64,000 nt of DNA from assembly GCF_010092445.1 (NCBI RefSeq), contig NZ_CP048031.1, positions 3,348,001-3,412,000 on the forward strand. Direction: 5' to 3'. Position 1 is the stretch's first letter. Each line of letters opens with the position of its first letter. The position numbers and the translations under genes are program-made. Below the pieces are notes generated by a model. That model was not told the DNA's origin. It saw only the letters and a program-made list of their open reading frames with translations, and ran no database searches. Of the stretch, positions 9,295 through 18,771 are shown piece by piece. Origin of the DNA: Shewanella sp. Arc9-LZ. GTDB lineage: Bacteria; Pseudomonadota; Gammaproteobacteria; Enterobacterales; Shewanellaceae.

Positions 9295-10578
9295 ATGAAT
9301 AAATTCCACAAGACCCTCATTGCTACCGCGGTAGGACTACTCAGTGCACAAGCATCCGCTGCTGGTTTTCAGTTAAACAGCCAATCTGCTACTGGTATTG
9401 GTCGTGCAATGGCGGGTGATGCCGTTATTGCTGACAACGCATCGGTTCTATCTCGTAATCCTGCAGCCATGGCTCTTTTTGATGAAACAGCGCTATCTTT
9501 AGGTGTTGTTTATGCAGACATTGATGTATCAGTATCTGATGCACAAGGCAGTTTTGCCGGACAAGACGTTGCTTTTGGTAGTGAGCATAATGCTGCAGAA
9601 GCAAAAGTTATCCCCAATTTTTATTACATCAATCCAATTAATGACAAAATGGCGTTTGGCGTTGCGGTATTCAGTAACTACGGCACTGGCACCGATTTAG
9701 GTGACTTGGCAAACAGAACCCCTACCATTAGCGGCAATGCAGTACCACTGCCACCTCCAGTAGACTTACTCGGTAATACAGAAGTGGTTACTATTAACTT
9801 CAACACCAGTATGTCTTATCGCATTAATGATGAGTTCAGTTTTGGTTTTGGTGTTGATGCCGTTTACGGCAGCGGAACCTTAACTCGTACTAGCGAAAAC
9901 CCACAGATTGGCAGCCTAGTCGATGTCGATGCAGATGGTTGGGCATTAGGTGGGATTGTTGGTGTTGTGTATGAAGTTAATCCAGATAATCGCTTTGGGT
10001 TAAGTTATCGTATTAGCCCAAAACTTACCGCCAAAGGTGATGTAAATTATCTTTACACTGAATACAATGAAATTGATATTCCTATCGCTGACATTGCTCA
10101 GTTTGCCGGTTTCCACCAGCTAACGGATAAATTTGCCGTGCATTACACTGCACAGTGGACCAATTGGAGTGCATTCGACAAAATCGTGGTTAAAGATGGT
10201 GCCAATGGTGTCGACCAAGCAGATTTAAAAGAATACCACTGGAAAGATTCGTGGTTCTTAAGCCTAGGCGCGACTTATAACCTCACTCAAGACTGGACTT
10301 TACGCGCAGGTGTCGCAACCGATCAGGGCGTAGTTAATCAGCATTCATCATTATCAATACCTGATTCTGATCGTACTTGGTACACCGCGGGTGTGAGTTA
10401 CGATTTAAATGCAAAATCAAGCGTTGATTTAGGTATCGCTTTTGTACGCGGAGAAGATGTTACTGTACTAGAAAATAGTAACCTTCTTGCTCAAGTGCCT
10501 GGCTACAACAGTGAGATTTCAGCACAAACGCGTTCAAATGCGGTTTACTACTCAGTACAATATAACTACAGTTTTTAA
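9295..10578 (+). CDS. fadL: FadL-family outer membrane transport protein
   Basis: With the ATG at 9295 the product has 427 residues. It has a signal peptide MNKFHKTLIATAVGLL ending in SAQASA, and then the diagnostic start AGFQLNSQSATGIGRAMAGD with the later SRNPAAM, both typical of FadL. The C-terminus ends in an aromatic residue (YNYSF), as outer membrane barrels do. It probably lets long-chain fatty acids or other hydrophobic compounds across the outer membrane. An upstream in-frame GTG (9262) would add 11 polar residues before the signal peptide, so I reject it. The gene stands alone and is followed by two terminators. Substrate choice cannot be read from the sequence. Confidence 0.9.
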   Translation: MNKFHKTLIATAVGLLSAQASAAGFQLNSQSATGIGRAMAGDAVIADNASVLSRNPAAMALFDETALSLGVVYADIDVSVSDAQGSFAGQDVAFGSEHNAAEAKVIPNFYYINPINDKMAFGVAVFSNYGTGTDLGDLANRTPTISGNAVPLPPPVDLLGNTEVVTINFNTSMSYRINDEFSFGFGVDAVYGSGTLTRTSENPQIGSLVDVDADGWALGGIVGVVYEVNPDNRFGLSYRISPKLTAKGDVNYLYTEYNEIDIPIADIAQFAGFHQLTDKFAVHYTAQWTNWSAFDKIVVKDGANGVDQADLKEYHWKDSWFLSLGATYNLTQDWTLRAGVATDQGVVNQHSSLSIPDSDRTWYTAGVSYDLNAKSSVDLGIAFVRGEDVTVLENSNLLAQVPGYNSEISAQTRSNAVYYSVQYNYSF

Positions 10579-10596
10579 TTAGCAGTATTTACCCTT

Positions 10597-10623
10597 TTTT
10601 AGCCCGCTCACCACGGGCTAAAA
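10597..10623 (+). terminator. Terminator hairpin after fadL
   Basis: TTTTAGCCCG (10597-10606) pairs perfectly with CGGGCTAAAA (10614-10623). The A/T flanks on both sides make it potentially bidirectional. Confidence 0.7.
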
Positions 10624-10635
10624 GTTTCCAACCAA

Positions 10636-10668
10636 GCCGCCTTTTATTGTTAATTGGCGGTTTTTTTA
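10636..10668 (+). terminator. Second terminator after fadL
   Basis: A GC-rich stem GCCGCC/GGCGGT is followed by seven T. It backs up the hairpin at 10597. Confidence 0.75.
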
Positions 10669-10778
10669 TGCCATTTATATCATAGGGTTCTAATCTATAC
10701 GATTTTACAATATATCGGTTGCTTAACGGTGCAAAGTCCATTAGAATTTTCTTATAGACTTCACATTAGGCTATCACT

Positions 10779-11840
10779 ATGTCTCGCTTATCTAATAATT
10801 TATTCCTCGGCACAATTCTCGCAACAACGGTACTAGCCACAATAGTATCCTATACAGTGCAAGCCTCTGATGTTGCTACATTAAAGCTAGAGTATTCAGA
10901 ACAATATCAACCCCGTATTTATGATGCAAAAATTGAAGCAATTAAAGCGGCAACGATTTCTGCACAAACCTCAGGACGGATTATTAATATTCATTTTGAT
11001 GTGAATGATCTCGTCCCACAAGGCGCTGCATTATTAGAAATCACCAATAAAGAGCAAGGCGCAGGATACGCGGGGGCAGAAGCGGATCTCGCTAAAGCAG
11101 AAGCGCTAAACAGTGAGGCCCAAGCACAATATCTTCGTTATAAAACATTGTTTCCCAAGGGCGCCATATCAAAAGGTGCCATGGATGAAGCCACTGCAAA
11201 AGCAAAATCCAGCAAACAAGCAGTCAGTGCTGCTCAAGCACAGTTAATAAAGGCCAAAGAGAGTTTAAATTACACTGTCGTGAGTGCGCCTTTTAGTGGC
11301 CGAATGACCCATCGATTTATCGAACAAGGTGAAACCATATCTTACGGCCAAGCGTTGTTCTCTGGCTACGATACTCAACACCTTAGAGCTGTATTTCAAA
11401 TTCCCCAGCAAGACGTTGCTCAGGTGCAACAACAGGAGCAAGTGAGTGTTCAATTGTTCAACGGCGATGAAATCATTTCAAATGATGTTAACGTCTATCA
11501 ATTTGCCGATCCGTTAACTCATCAGCATCAAGTCAGAGTCAATATTGATGCCAGTAACATGGAAGACGTCATTGTAGGTCAGTGGATTAAGGTAGTCGTT
11601 AACTTCCCTAGTCGAACGAGTTTAATGATCCCATTATCGGCCATACATCAAGTCAGTGACTTAACGTCAGTGTATCGTAAACATTCAGACAAGATTGTGC
11701 TTAACCAAGTGCGTATCGGCCGAGTAGACCATCAGAATAATACTGCTGAAGTATTATCAGGGTTAATGGAAGGCGATGAAATTGTTATCAATGCTGGACG
11801 ATATTTAATTATGTCCTCAGCAGCAAAAGGTCAGGAGTAA
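10779..11840 (+). CDS. RND efflux periplasmic adaptor (HlyD/MFP family)
   Basis: This 353-residue protein has an N-terminal hydrophobic segment (about 9-30, ending YTVQAS) and no clear lipobox. A barrel-sandwich half follows (TISAQTSGRIINIHFDVNDL), then an Ala/Gln/Lys-rich helical hairpin (about 95-160), the second lipoyl half (VVSAPFSGRMTHRFIEQGET) and beta-barrel domains. It would bridge the pump at 11846 to an outer membrane channel, which is not encoded here. It lies 5 bases from the pump gene, so the two are cotranscribed. The substrate is unknown. Confidence 0.9.
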   Translation: MSRLSNNLFLGTILATTVLATIVSYTVQASDVATLKLEYSEQYQPRIYDAKIEAIKAATISAQTSGRIINIHFDVNDLVPQGAALLEITNKEQGAGYAGAEADLAKAEALNSEAQAQYLRYKTLFPKGAISKGAMDEATAKAKSSKQAVSAAQAQLIKAKESLNYTVVSAPFSGRMTHRFIEQGETISYGQALFSGYDTQHLRAVFQIPQQDVAQVQQQEQVSVQLFNGDEIISNDVNVYQFADPLTHQHQVRVNIDASNMEDVIVGQWIKVVVNFPSRTSLMIPLSAIHQVSDLTSVYRKHSDKIVLNQVRIGRVDHQNNTAEVLSGLMEGDEIVINAGRYLIMSSAAKGQE

Positions 11841-11845
11841 ACCTG

Positions 11846-14800
11846 ATGACAACACCTAATGAATCGATAAAACTTGGCCTTTCAGGCTCAATAGCAAAAG
11901 CATTTCAACACAGCGCCATTACCCCATTACTGGCTATTCTAGGTTTATTACTCGGCCTTTTTGCGGTGATTATTACCCCCAAAGAAGAAGAACCTCAAAT
12001 TGATGTGACTTTTGCTGATGTGTTTATCCCCTACCCTGGAGCCACACCGACGGAGGTTGAAAATCAGGTCACCTTACCTGCAGAACGGATAATTTCTCAA
12101 ATAAAAGGCATTGATACCCTGTACTCATTTTCCCAGCCCGATGGCGCACTCATTATCGCTATTTTTGACGTCGGCGTTCCACGAGATGAAGCTGTGGTTA
12201 ATTTGTACAATCAACTGTATTCAAACAGCGATAAGTTTAACCATGCAGCAGGCATTGGTGAGCCGTTAATCAAACCTAGAGGTATTGACGACGTACCTAT
12301 AGTAGGGTTGACGCTCTGGTCTCAAGATCCAAACATCACTGCAGAGCAGCTTACCTTGGTCGCATCGGGCCTAGAAACAGAGCTAAAACGGATACCGGGT
12401 ACTCGAGAAATTTATAGCCAAGGTGGCCACGAGATGGTGTTAAATGTGCGTATTGATCCTGTCAAGATGAACAGTTTCGGCGTAACGTTCAACGATATTA
12501 GTGCCACATTACAAGATAATAACCAACTGTCTACAGTCGGCTCGATGACGCAGTTTAATCAAGAAATAAAACTGCAAGCGGGGCAGTTTTTACGCACGCC
12601 TGATGATGTTAATAATCTGCTGATTAAAGTTAATCAACCCGAATCTATAACGGAGAAAAGTCCATTTCCTCGTGCAGTTTATTTATCTGATGTCGCCGAT
12701 GTGAGCCTTAAAAGTGATATTCCTAAACAACATGTTTGGCACGTAACAGATAAGGGGACTTACCCGGCTATAACCATCGCGATTGGTAAACAGGCGGGGC
12801 AAAATGCCGTCGACATTGCAGATGCCGTATTAGCTAAAATCGATGCTGTCGATAACGTATTAATTCCCAATAATGTCAATGTCGCTATCTCTCGCAACTA
12901 CGGTAAAACCGCTGGAGATAAATCTAATACACTTATTTTCAAATTGATTTTTGCCACATCTGCGGTAGTACTACTGGTATTTTTCACCATGGGACTTCGT
13001 GAGTCTGCCGTCGTTGGTGTAGCCATTATCATTACTCTCGCCATAACCTTATTTGCATCTTGGGCATGGGGATTCACTCTAAACCGAATTTCATTGTTCG
13101 CACTTATATTCTCCATTGGTATCTTGGTCGATGACGCCATCGTGGTGGTAGAGAATATTCATCGGCATATGGCAATGAGTGATAAACCCATAAGCGAGCT
13201 CATCCCTCATGCCGTTGATGAAGTCGGTGGGCCAACGATATTAGCTACCTTCACCGTTATCGCCGCCCTATTGCCAATGGCGTTCGTATCTGGACTAATG
13301 GGTCCATACATGAGCCCAATTCCGATTAATGCCAGTATGGGAATGATTATTTCGCTATTAATCGCGTTTATTATGACCCCATGGTTAAGCCGCATATTGT
13401 TAAAACCTCACAAAAAGATACATAGTTCAAACAATAAAGCGCCTGACACAGGTATCCCAGTAGAAGAAGACAATCGATTAACCCGTCTATTTACGCGAAT
13501 AATGAGTCCTTTTTTACTCGGCGAACATGCGCCAAAAGCGCGAAAAGGCTTGGCTTTAGGGATCGTATTATTGATTGCCTTCGCTATCGCCTTACCTGTA
13601 ATGCAAGCTGTAGTACTAAAAATGCTGCCTTTTGATAATAAGTCTGAGTTTCAGGTAATGGTTGATATGCCTGAAGGCACCCCTGTGGAACAAACTCAAA
13701 GAGTATTACAAGATCTCAGTCAATATCTCAGCAGTGTGGAAGAAGTTGAGCATTTACAGTTGTATGCGGGCACCCATGCACCTATGAATTTTAATGGCTT
13801 AGTACGACATTATTTTTTACGCAGCAGCCAAGAACTCGGTGAAATTCAGGTCAATCTAGTGGATAAAAAACATCGAGACCGCGACAGTCATACCATTGCA
13901 TCATCTGTACGCGAGCCGTTGCAAAAAATTGGTCTACGTTATCAAGCCAATATCAAAATTGTTGAGGTACCACCAGGGCCACCGGTTTGGTCGCCTATAG
14001 TTGCTGAGGTTTATGCGCCTAACACCGAATTACGTGAACAAGCAGCCAATGACTTATTGCAACGTTTCAGAGATACCGAATACGTCGTTGATATGGATAT
14101 ATATTTGCCAGCGCAACAACAAAAGTGGCAAGTGATCATTGATCGAAATAAAGCCAGCTTAATGGGTGTTTCTTACGCCAGTATTGTGGATACGATCAGC
14201 ACTGCTGTTGATGGTAAGGATGTCAGTTACTTGCATCAAGCACAGTTAGCTCATCCCACGCCGATTAGATTACAGCTTGATGAAGCCGCTAAAGTAGATC
14301 TAAAGCAAGTTTTGTTATTACGCCTACCGACTCAATCAGGTGAAACAGTACCGCTAACTGAATTAGTTAAGGTGCAACAACAAGTGATTAATGCACCCAT
14401 TATCCATAAAAATATGGTGCCTATGATCATGGTTATTGCCGATATGGCAGGGCCAACGGGTAGCCCACTTTATGGCATGTTCGATATGGTCAGCCAGATT
14501 AATCAGCAAAATGAACAAGGTGACACTAGTTATCCAATTCAACAAAATTTGGTTAATCAACCTGATGGGTTAACCGACGTGTCGATTCTATGGGATGGTG
14601 AATGGAAAATAACATATGAAACCTTCCGCGATATGGGCATTGCTTATGCCGTTGGTATGATTGCTATTTACTTACTTGTTGTGGGTCAATTTAAATCTTA
14701 TATCGTGCCGTTAATCATCATGGCGCCCATTCCATTGACCATCATAGGTGTTATGCCTGGGCACGCTTTATTAGGCGCTCAATTCACGGCTCCTTCTATG

Positions 14801-15106
14801 ATAGGCATGATAGCGCTAGCAGGCATTATTGTCCGAAACTCAATTTTGCTGGTTGATTTCATTAATCAACAAACTGCCGCAGGCGTTCCGTTAGAACAAG
14901 CGGTTATCCACTCTGGCGCGGTAAGGGCAAAGCCCATTATGTTGACAGCATTAGCAGCAATAATTGGGGCATTATTTATTATTGATGACCCTATTTTTAA
15001 CGGTTTAGCCATTAGTTTAATATTTGGGATTTTTATCTCAACTATTTTAACCTTGGTGGTGATTCCAGTGTTGTATTTTTCAGTAATGAAACATAAGCAT
15101 GTGTAA
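11846..15106 (+). CDS. RND-type efflux pump, inner membrane permease
   Basis: This 1086-residue protein has the full RND length with twelve membrane segments and two large periplasmic loops. The proton-relay segment is GILVDDAIVVVENI (adjacent Asp residues in TM4), and the first loop begins with PYPGATPTEVENQV, typical of AcrB/MdtB relatives. Spacing to the adaptor gene is 5 bases. It uses the proton gradient to expel compounds through a tripartite complex; the outer channel must come from elsewhere. Two small genes, a DUF2892 membrane protein and an exported rhodanese, follow closely and may belong to the same unit. Drug versus metal specificity cannot be settled from sequence; I see no Met-rich copper path. 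Confidence 0.93.
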   Translation: MTTPNESIKLGLSGSIAKAFQHSAITPLLAILGLLLGLFAVIITPKEEEPQIDVTFADVFIPYPGATPTEVENQVTLPAERIISQIKGIDTLYSFSQPDGALIIAIFDVGVPRDEAVVNLYNQLYSNSDKFNHAAGIGEPLIKPRGIDDVPIVGLTLWSQDPNITAEQLTLVASGLETELKRIPGTREIYSQGGHEMVLNVRIDPVKMNSFGVTFNDISATLQDNNQLSTVGSMTQFNQEIKLQAGQFLRTPDDVNNLLIKVNQPESITEKSPFPRAVYLSDVADVSLKSDIPKQHVWHVTDKGTYPAITIAIGKQAGQNAVDIADAVLAKIDAVDNVLIPNNVNVAISRNYGKTAGDKSNTLIFKLIFATSAVVLLVFFTMGLRESAVVGVAIIITLAITLFASWAWGFTLNRISLFALIFSIGILVDDAIVVVENIHRHMAMSDKPISELIPHAVDEVGGPTILATFTVIAALLPMAFVSGLMGPYMSPIPINASMGMIISLLIAFIMTPWLSRILLKPHKKIHSSNNKAPDTGIPVEEDNRLTRLFTRIMSPFLLGEHAPKARKGLALGIVLLIAFAIALPVMQAVVLKMLPFDNKSEFQVMVDMPEGTPVEQTQRVLQDLSQYLSSVEEVEHLQLYAGTHAPMNFNGLVRHYFLRSSQELGEIQVNLVDKKHRDRDSHTIASSVREPLQKIGLRYQANIKIVEVPPGPPVWSPIVAEVYAPNTELREQAANDLLQRFRDTEYVVDMDIYLPAQQQKWQVIIDRNKASLMGVSYASIVDTISTAVDGKDVSYLHQAQLAHPTPIRLQLDEAAKVDLKQVLLLRLPTQSGETVPLTELVKVQQQVINAPIIHKNMVPMIMVIADMAGPTGSPLYGMFDMVSQINQQNEQGDTSYPIQQNLVNQPDGLTDVSILWDGEWKITYETFRDMGIAYAVGMIAIYLLVVGQFKSYIVPLIIMAPIPLTIIGVMPGHALLGAQFTAPSMIGMIALAGIIVRNSILLVDFINQQTAAGVPLEQAVIHSGAVRAKPIMLTALAAIIGALFIIDDPIFNGLAISLIFGIFISTILTLVVIPVLYFSVMKHKHV

Positions 15107-15151
15107 CAAAATTATATTATTCACTGGGCATCGCCCAATAAGGAGCTAAAC

Positions 15152-15364
15152 ATGTCATTAGAACGAAATATTATGGCCTTTGCCGGCTTTATGGTTTTAT
15201 TATCTCTTGTGTTAACCGCAACAGTTAGTCCACATTTTGTCTGGCTTACTGTATTTGTCGGCGCTAATCTATTTCAGAGTGCTTTTACAGGCTTTTGTCC
15301 TGCTGCGATGATAATGAAAAAGTTCGGCGTCAAAACTGCAGCTGAAATAGCCTTAAATAAATAA
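15152..15364 (+). CDS. DUF2892 / YgaP-type transmembrane protein
   Basis: This 70-residue protein has two hydrophobic segments (about 8-24 and 27-45) and the signature TGFCPAAMIMKKFGVK, which matches the membrane domain of the rhodanese YgaP (DUF2892). A GGAG ribosome site sits 7 bases upstream. It lies 45 bases after the RND pump and 13 bases before an exported rhodanese, so the two halves of a YgaP protein appear here as separate neighbouring genes. Its function is unknown; a link to sulfur or thiol handling is inferred. Confidence 0.88.
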   Translation: MSLERNIMAFAGFMVLLSLVLTATVSPHFVWLTVFVGANLFQSAFTGFCPAAMIMKKFGVKTAAEIALNK

Positions 15365-15377
15365 CAAGGAAATTATC

Positions 15378-15755
15378 GTGTTTAAAAAATCTATGCTGCT
15401 GTCTATTCAATCTATCTTAGCGATGTTGGTCTTATTAGCGGCATCGCTTATGCCTACTTGGGCTGCAGAGCAAGAGCCTAGCGTTGCTTGGAAAAAAATA
15501 GACCGCGGTGTCACGTTAATTGATGTGCGCACTGCTGAAGAGTTTGCTGCTGGACATATTGACGGTGCGATTAATATTCCATTTGAGATTATCGTCCCAG
15601 AGTTGGCAAAGCTCAATATCGATACAGACGCCGAAGTGGTTCTTTACTGCCGCAGCGGCAACCGTAGTGGTATTGCACAGGAATCATTAGTTAAACAAGG
15701 TTACACCAATACCTATAATGCGGGTGGTTTTGATAGCTTAATATCAGCACGATAA
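15378..15755 (+). CDS. Exported single-domain rhodanese (PspE-like)
   Basis: This 125-residue protein has a signal peptide ending near PTWAAEQ (residue about 29) and one rhodanese domain. The domain contains LIDVRTAEEFAAGHIDGAIN and the active-site loop YCRSGNRSG, whose Cys would carry a persulfide. The start is GTG at 15378, preceded by AAGGA at 8 bases. It probably acts in the periplasm on thiosulfate or other sulfane sulfur; the physiological substrate is unknown. It follows the DUF2892 gene by 13 bases and ends the RND operon before a terminator. Confidence 0.9.
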   Translation: MFKKSMLLSIQSILAMLVLLAASLMPTWAAEQEPSVAWKKIDRGVTLIDVRTAEEFAAGHIDGAINIPFEIIVPELAKLNIDTDAEVVLYCRSGNRSGIAQESLVKQGYTNTYNAGGFDSLISAR

Positions 15756-15770
15756 CCTCACTAATAATCT

Positions 15771-15802
15771 AAAACCACACATTTGCAACTGTGGTTTTAT
15801 TA
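15771..15802 (+). terminator. Terminator after the RND/rhodanese operon
   Basis: AAAACCACA pairs with TGTGGTTTT (15790-15798), with a T/A-rich tail. Confidence 0.8.
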
Positions 15803-15928
15803 ATTAAATACAATAGTTTATCGTATTGGCATCCTCTTCATATCAATACGATAAACCTTACTGCTTTTGCTCCCTACATTTTTCCTGTAAAAAAATTTTT
15901 ACATTTAATATTAGATAATTATTTATTA

Positions 15929-15951
15929 GCATAAAACGGATCCGTTTATGC
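15929..15951. promoter_or_regulatory. Palindrome upstream of the subtilisin gene
   Basis: A 14-bp perfect palindrome AAACGGATCCGTTT is extended on both sides to GCAT/ATGC with a one-base offset. It lies about 280 bases before the protease start. It could be an operator; the protein that binds it is unknown. Confidence 0.35.
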
Positions 15952-16003
15952 ACTTTCTAGTTAAGCGCTTTCATAAAGTTAACTCCATTAAAGCTCGAAA
16001 GAT

Positions 16004-16037
16004 AACATTCTACCAACTCGAGTTGTAAGTGAATGTT
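16004..16037. repeat. Imperfect inverted repeat upstream of the subtilisin gene
   Basis: AACATTC (16004-16010) faces GAATGTT (16031-16037) around the central palindrome CAACTCGAGTTG. It lies in the 470-base non-coding stretch (15756-16229) before the protease. The rest of that stretch is AT-rich and holds nothing else I can name. Confidence 0.4.
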
Positions 16038-16229
16038 AAGTCATGGTTGATGAATAAAAACTCAAATAAATCCGTTCTATAACACCAGTTACTTGACAAC
16101 AAACATTAACAACTTGTTTACACCAGGCAAAAATGTGGTTACCTTTTAGACAGATAGGCAAAATAGCTTATCTGTAAAACATAATTATAAAAGACATTAC
16201 GTCCCACCCTGATTAACATGGAAGATAAT

Positions 16230-18674
16230 ATGAAAAAGCATAAAAACCCAACGGTCGTGCTTAGCATGACAGCACTCGCTTTGGCTATTTCAACTCAAGT
16301 CAACGCAGCACCAACCCCGTCACAACTCTCTGCAACTAATCAACAGATTGAACAACAATCACCTTTACCTAAACGATATATCGTTAAGTTCAGAAATGAT
16401 AATGCTGCTCAGACTCTTAATGGCAATGCCGCTGTGCAAAATGTGAATGTTGAAGCCGACAACAGCATGGATTACGAGCCTCGTTCTAACGAAGTATTTA
16501 CCCAGTTTAGAGCTTTGAACAGCGTAAAGGCACGAGAAATGAAGCGTGTAGGTCGTAGTAATAGCTACTCAGTTAAACTCGATTCTCCCTCTCTTAAAGC
16601 ATTACGTTTGCGTCAAGATGTTGAATACGTGGAAGAGGATTTACCCCGTAGACTGCTTGCGGAGACAACACCTTGGGGACAAACCTTTGTTGGTGCGACC
16701 GTGTTAAGCGACAGCCAAGCAGGTAATCGCACTATCTGTATTATTGATTCTGGTTATGACCGTAGCCACAATGATTTAAGTGGTAACAATGCAACCGGGA
16801 CCAATAACTCAGGTACAGGTAACTGGTATCAACCAGGTAATAATAATGCCCATGGTACTCACGTAGCAGGTACCATTGCCGCAATAGCGAACAATGAAGG
16901 TGTGGTCGGGGTTATGCCTAACCAGAATGCCAATATTCATGTTGTAAAAGTATTTAACGAAGCCGGATGGGGCTACTCATCGTCTTTAGTCGCTGCTATT
17001 GATACCTGTGTTACTTCAGGTGGTGCAAACGTAGTCACAATGAGTTTAGGTGGCAGTGGTTCAACCACAACTGAGCGTAATGCATTAAATGCTCATTATA
17101 ACAATGGGGTGCTATTAATTGCAGCGGCAGGTAATGCTGGCGACAGTAGTTATAGCTACCCAGCATCTTATGATAGCGTAATGTCTGTTGCTGCGGTTGA
17201 CAGCAATCTTGATCATGCCGCTTTTTCACAGTATACAGACCAAGTTGAAATTTCAGGTCCTGGCGAGGCAATTCTATCAACGGTTACCGTTGGCGAAGGT
17301 CGTTTAGCCGATATAACTATTGGCGGTCAGTCATACTTTAACAATGGTGTAGTGCCGCACAACCGTTTAACCCCGTCAGGTACTAGCTACACTTCGGCAC
17401 CAATTAACGCAAGTGCAACAGGAACCTTAGCGGAATGTACTGTAAATGGAACCAGTTTTAATTGCGGTAGCATGACCAATAAAATCTGTCTTGTTGAGCG
17501 TGTAGGCAACCAAGGCTCAAGTTACCCTGAAATAAACTCGGTTAAAGCCTGTAAAACAGCCGGTGCCAAAGGTGTCATTGTATACAGTAACACTGCACTA
17601 CCAGGGTTACAAAATCCTTTCCTAGTGGACGCTAATAGTGAAATTCTGATTCCGTCGATGTCTGTTGATCGAGCTACGGGGCTTGCACTTAAAGCCAAGT
17701 TGGGTCAGTCAGCCACTGTGAGTAATCAAGGCAATCGAGATTATGAATATTACAATGGCACCTCAATGGCCACACCACATGTGTCAGGCGTAGCAACATT
17801 AGTGTGGAGTTACCACCCAGAGTGTAGCGCCAGCCAAGTGCGTGCGGCATTAAATGCCACAGCAGATGACTTAAGCGTTGCCGGTCGTGATAACCAAACT
17901 GGTTACGGGATGGTTAATGCAACAGCAGCAAAGGCTTATCTAGACGAATCATGTAATGGTCCAACCGATCCAGGTACAGGCTCTGGTGACAGCGTACTTG
18001 AAAAAGGCGTGGCAAAAACGGGCCTAGCTGGCGCTAAAAACGATGAATTATATTTCTCGTTAGACGTTCCTGCAGGCGCGACAGACTTAAGCTTCACTAT
18101 GAGTGGTGGCACTGGCGATGCTGACTTATATGTGCAGTATGGCGCATCACCTACCAGCAGCAGTTACGACTGTCGTCCATGGAAAGGTGGTAATGCAGAG
18201 TCTTGCCCAATTGCGACGCCTCAATCTGGTACTTACTATGTGATGCTACAAGGTTATAGTGCATTTAGTGGTGTAAATTTAGTGGCTAACTACACCGCTG
18301 GTAGCACTGGTGGCAGCAACACAGGCGGCCCAGCGAGCTACAACAATACCGGAAATTATACGATTCCAGACAACAACACTAGTGGTATCACTAGCCCTAT
18401 TACTGTTAGCCGCACTGGCAATTCAGGAACGGTATCAGTGTCTATTGGAATTATTCATACTTATATTGGTGATTTAAAAATCCAGTTAGTTAGCCCAACA
18501 GGTCAAACTGTTGTACTGCATAACAACACTGGTGGTGGAACCGATAACCTAACCCAAACTTATACGGCTAATATGGCAGGTGTAGAATCAAGTGGTGTAT
18601 GGACATTAAAAGCAGTTGATAATGCGAGACAAGATACTGGATATATTGATACTTGGAGCTTAAGCTTCCAGTAA
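16230..18674 (+). CDS. Secreted S8 subtilisin-like serine protease
   Basis: This 814-residue protein begins at ATG 16230. The GGAAG ribosome site is 5 bases upstream; an ATG four codons earlier lacks one. A signal peptide (to about residue 28, QVNAAP) is followed by an I9 propeptide (about 48-145, RYIVKFRND to VEYVEEDL). The peptidase S8 domain has the triad Asp173 (IIDSGYD), His208 (HGTHVAGT) and Ser512 (NGTSMATPHVSG), plus the AAAGN oxyanion region. A PA domain is inserted between His and Ser (about 360-490). After the catalytic domain come a PPC domain (about 590-690) and a P/proprotein-convertase domain (about 710-814). Such enzymes are exported by many marine Alteromonadales to degrade external protein. 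Confidence 0.94.
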   Translation: MKKHKNPTVVLSMTALALAISTQVNAAPTPSQLSATNQQIEQQSPLPKRYIVKFRNDNAAQTLNGNAAVQNVNVEADNSMDYEPRSNEVFTQFRALNSVKAREMKRVGRSNSYSVKLDSPSLKALRLRQDVEYVEEDLPRRLLAETTPWGQTFVGATVLSDSQAGNRTICIIDSGYDRSHNDLSGNNATGTNNSGTGNWYQPGNNNAHGTHVAGTIAAIANNEGVVGVMPNQNANIHVVKVFNEAGWGYSSSLVAAIDTCVTSGGANVVTMSLGGSGSTTTERNALNAHYNNGVLLIAAAGNAGDSSYSYPASYDSVMSVAAVDSNLDHAAFSQYTDQVEISGPGEAILSTVTVGEGRLADITIGGQSYFNNGVVPHNRLTPSGTSYTSAPINASATGTLAECTVNGTSFNCGSMTNKICLVERVGNQGSSYPEINSVKACKTAGAKGVIVYSNTALPGLQNPFLVDANSEILIPSMSVDRATGLALKAKLGQSATVSNQGNRDYEYYNGTSMATPHVSGVATLVWSYHPECSASQVRAALNATADDLSVAGRDNQTGYGMVNATAAKAYLDESCNGPTDPGTGSGDSVLEKGVAKTGLAGAKNDELYFSLDVPAGATDLSFTMSGGTGDADLYVQYGASPTSSSYDCRPWKGGNAESCPIATPQSGTYYVMLQGYSAFSGVNLVANYTAGSTGGSNTGGPASYNNTGNYTIPDNNTSGITSPITVSRTGNSGTVSVSIGIIHTYIGDLKIQLVSPTGQTVVLHNNTGGGTDNLTQTYTANMAGVESSGVWTLKAVDNARQDTGYIDTWSLSFQ

Positions 18675-18692
18675 TATTATTTCGTTGATTAC

Positions 18693-18724
18693 AAAAATAG
18701 CCACATTATGTGGCTATTTTTATT
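18693..18724 (+). terminator. Terminator after the subtilisin gene
   Basis: A long perfect stem (AAAAATAGCCACAT with ATGTGGCTATTTTT) has T-rich tails on both strands. It may also end the leftward CBS gene that stops at 18772. Confidence 0.88.
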
Positions 18725-18771
18725 TCTGATGGATTAACTTTTTAACAGTTAGCAGACTAATAATTAAAAAT

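Noticed and set aside
10654..10836. 60-residue + frame before the RND adaptor
   Set aside because: It starts inside a terminator T run and overlaps the adaptor gene in another frame, with no ribosome site.
16218..16229. Earlier ATG for the subtilisin gene
   Set aside because: It would place four acidic/polar residues (MEDN) before the signal peptide and has no ribosome site, whereas GGAAG precedes the ATG at 16230.
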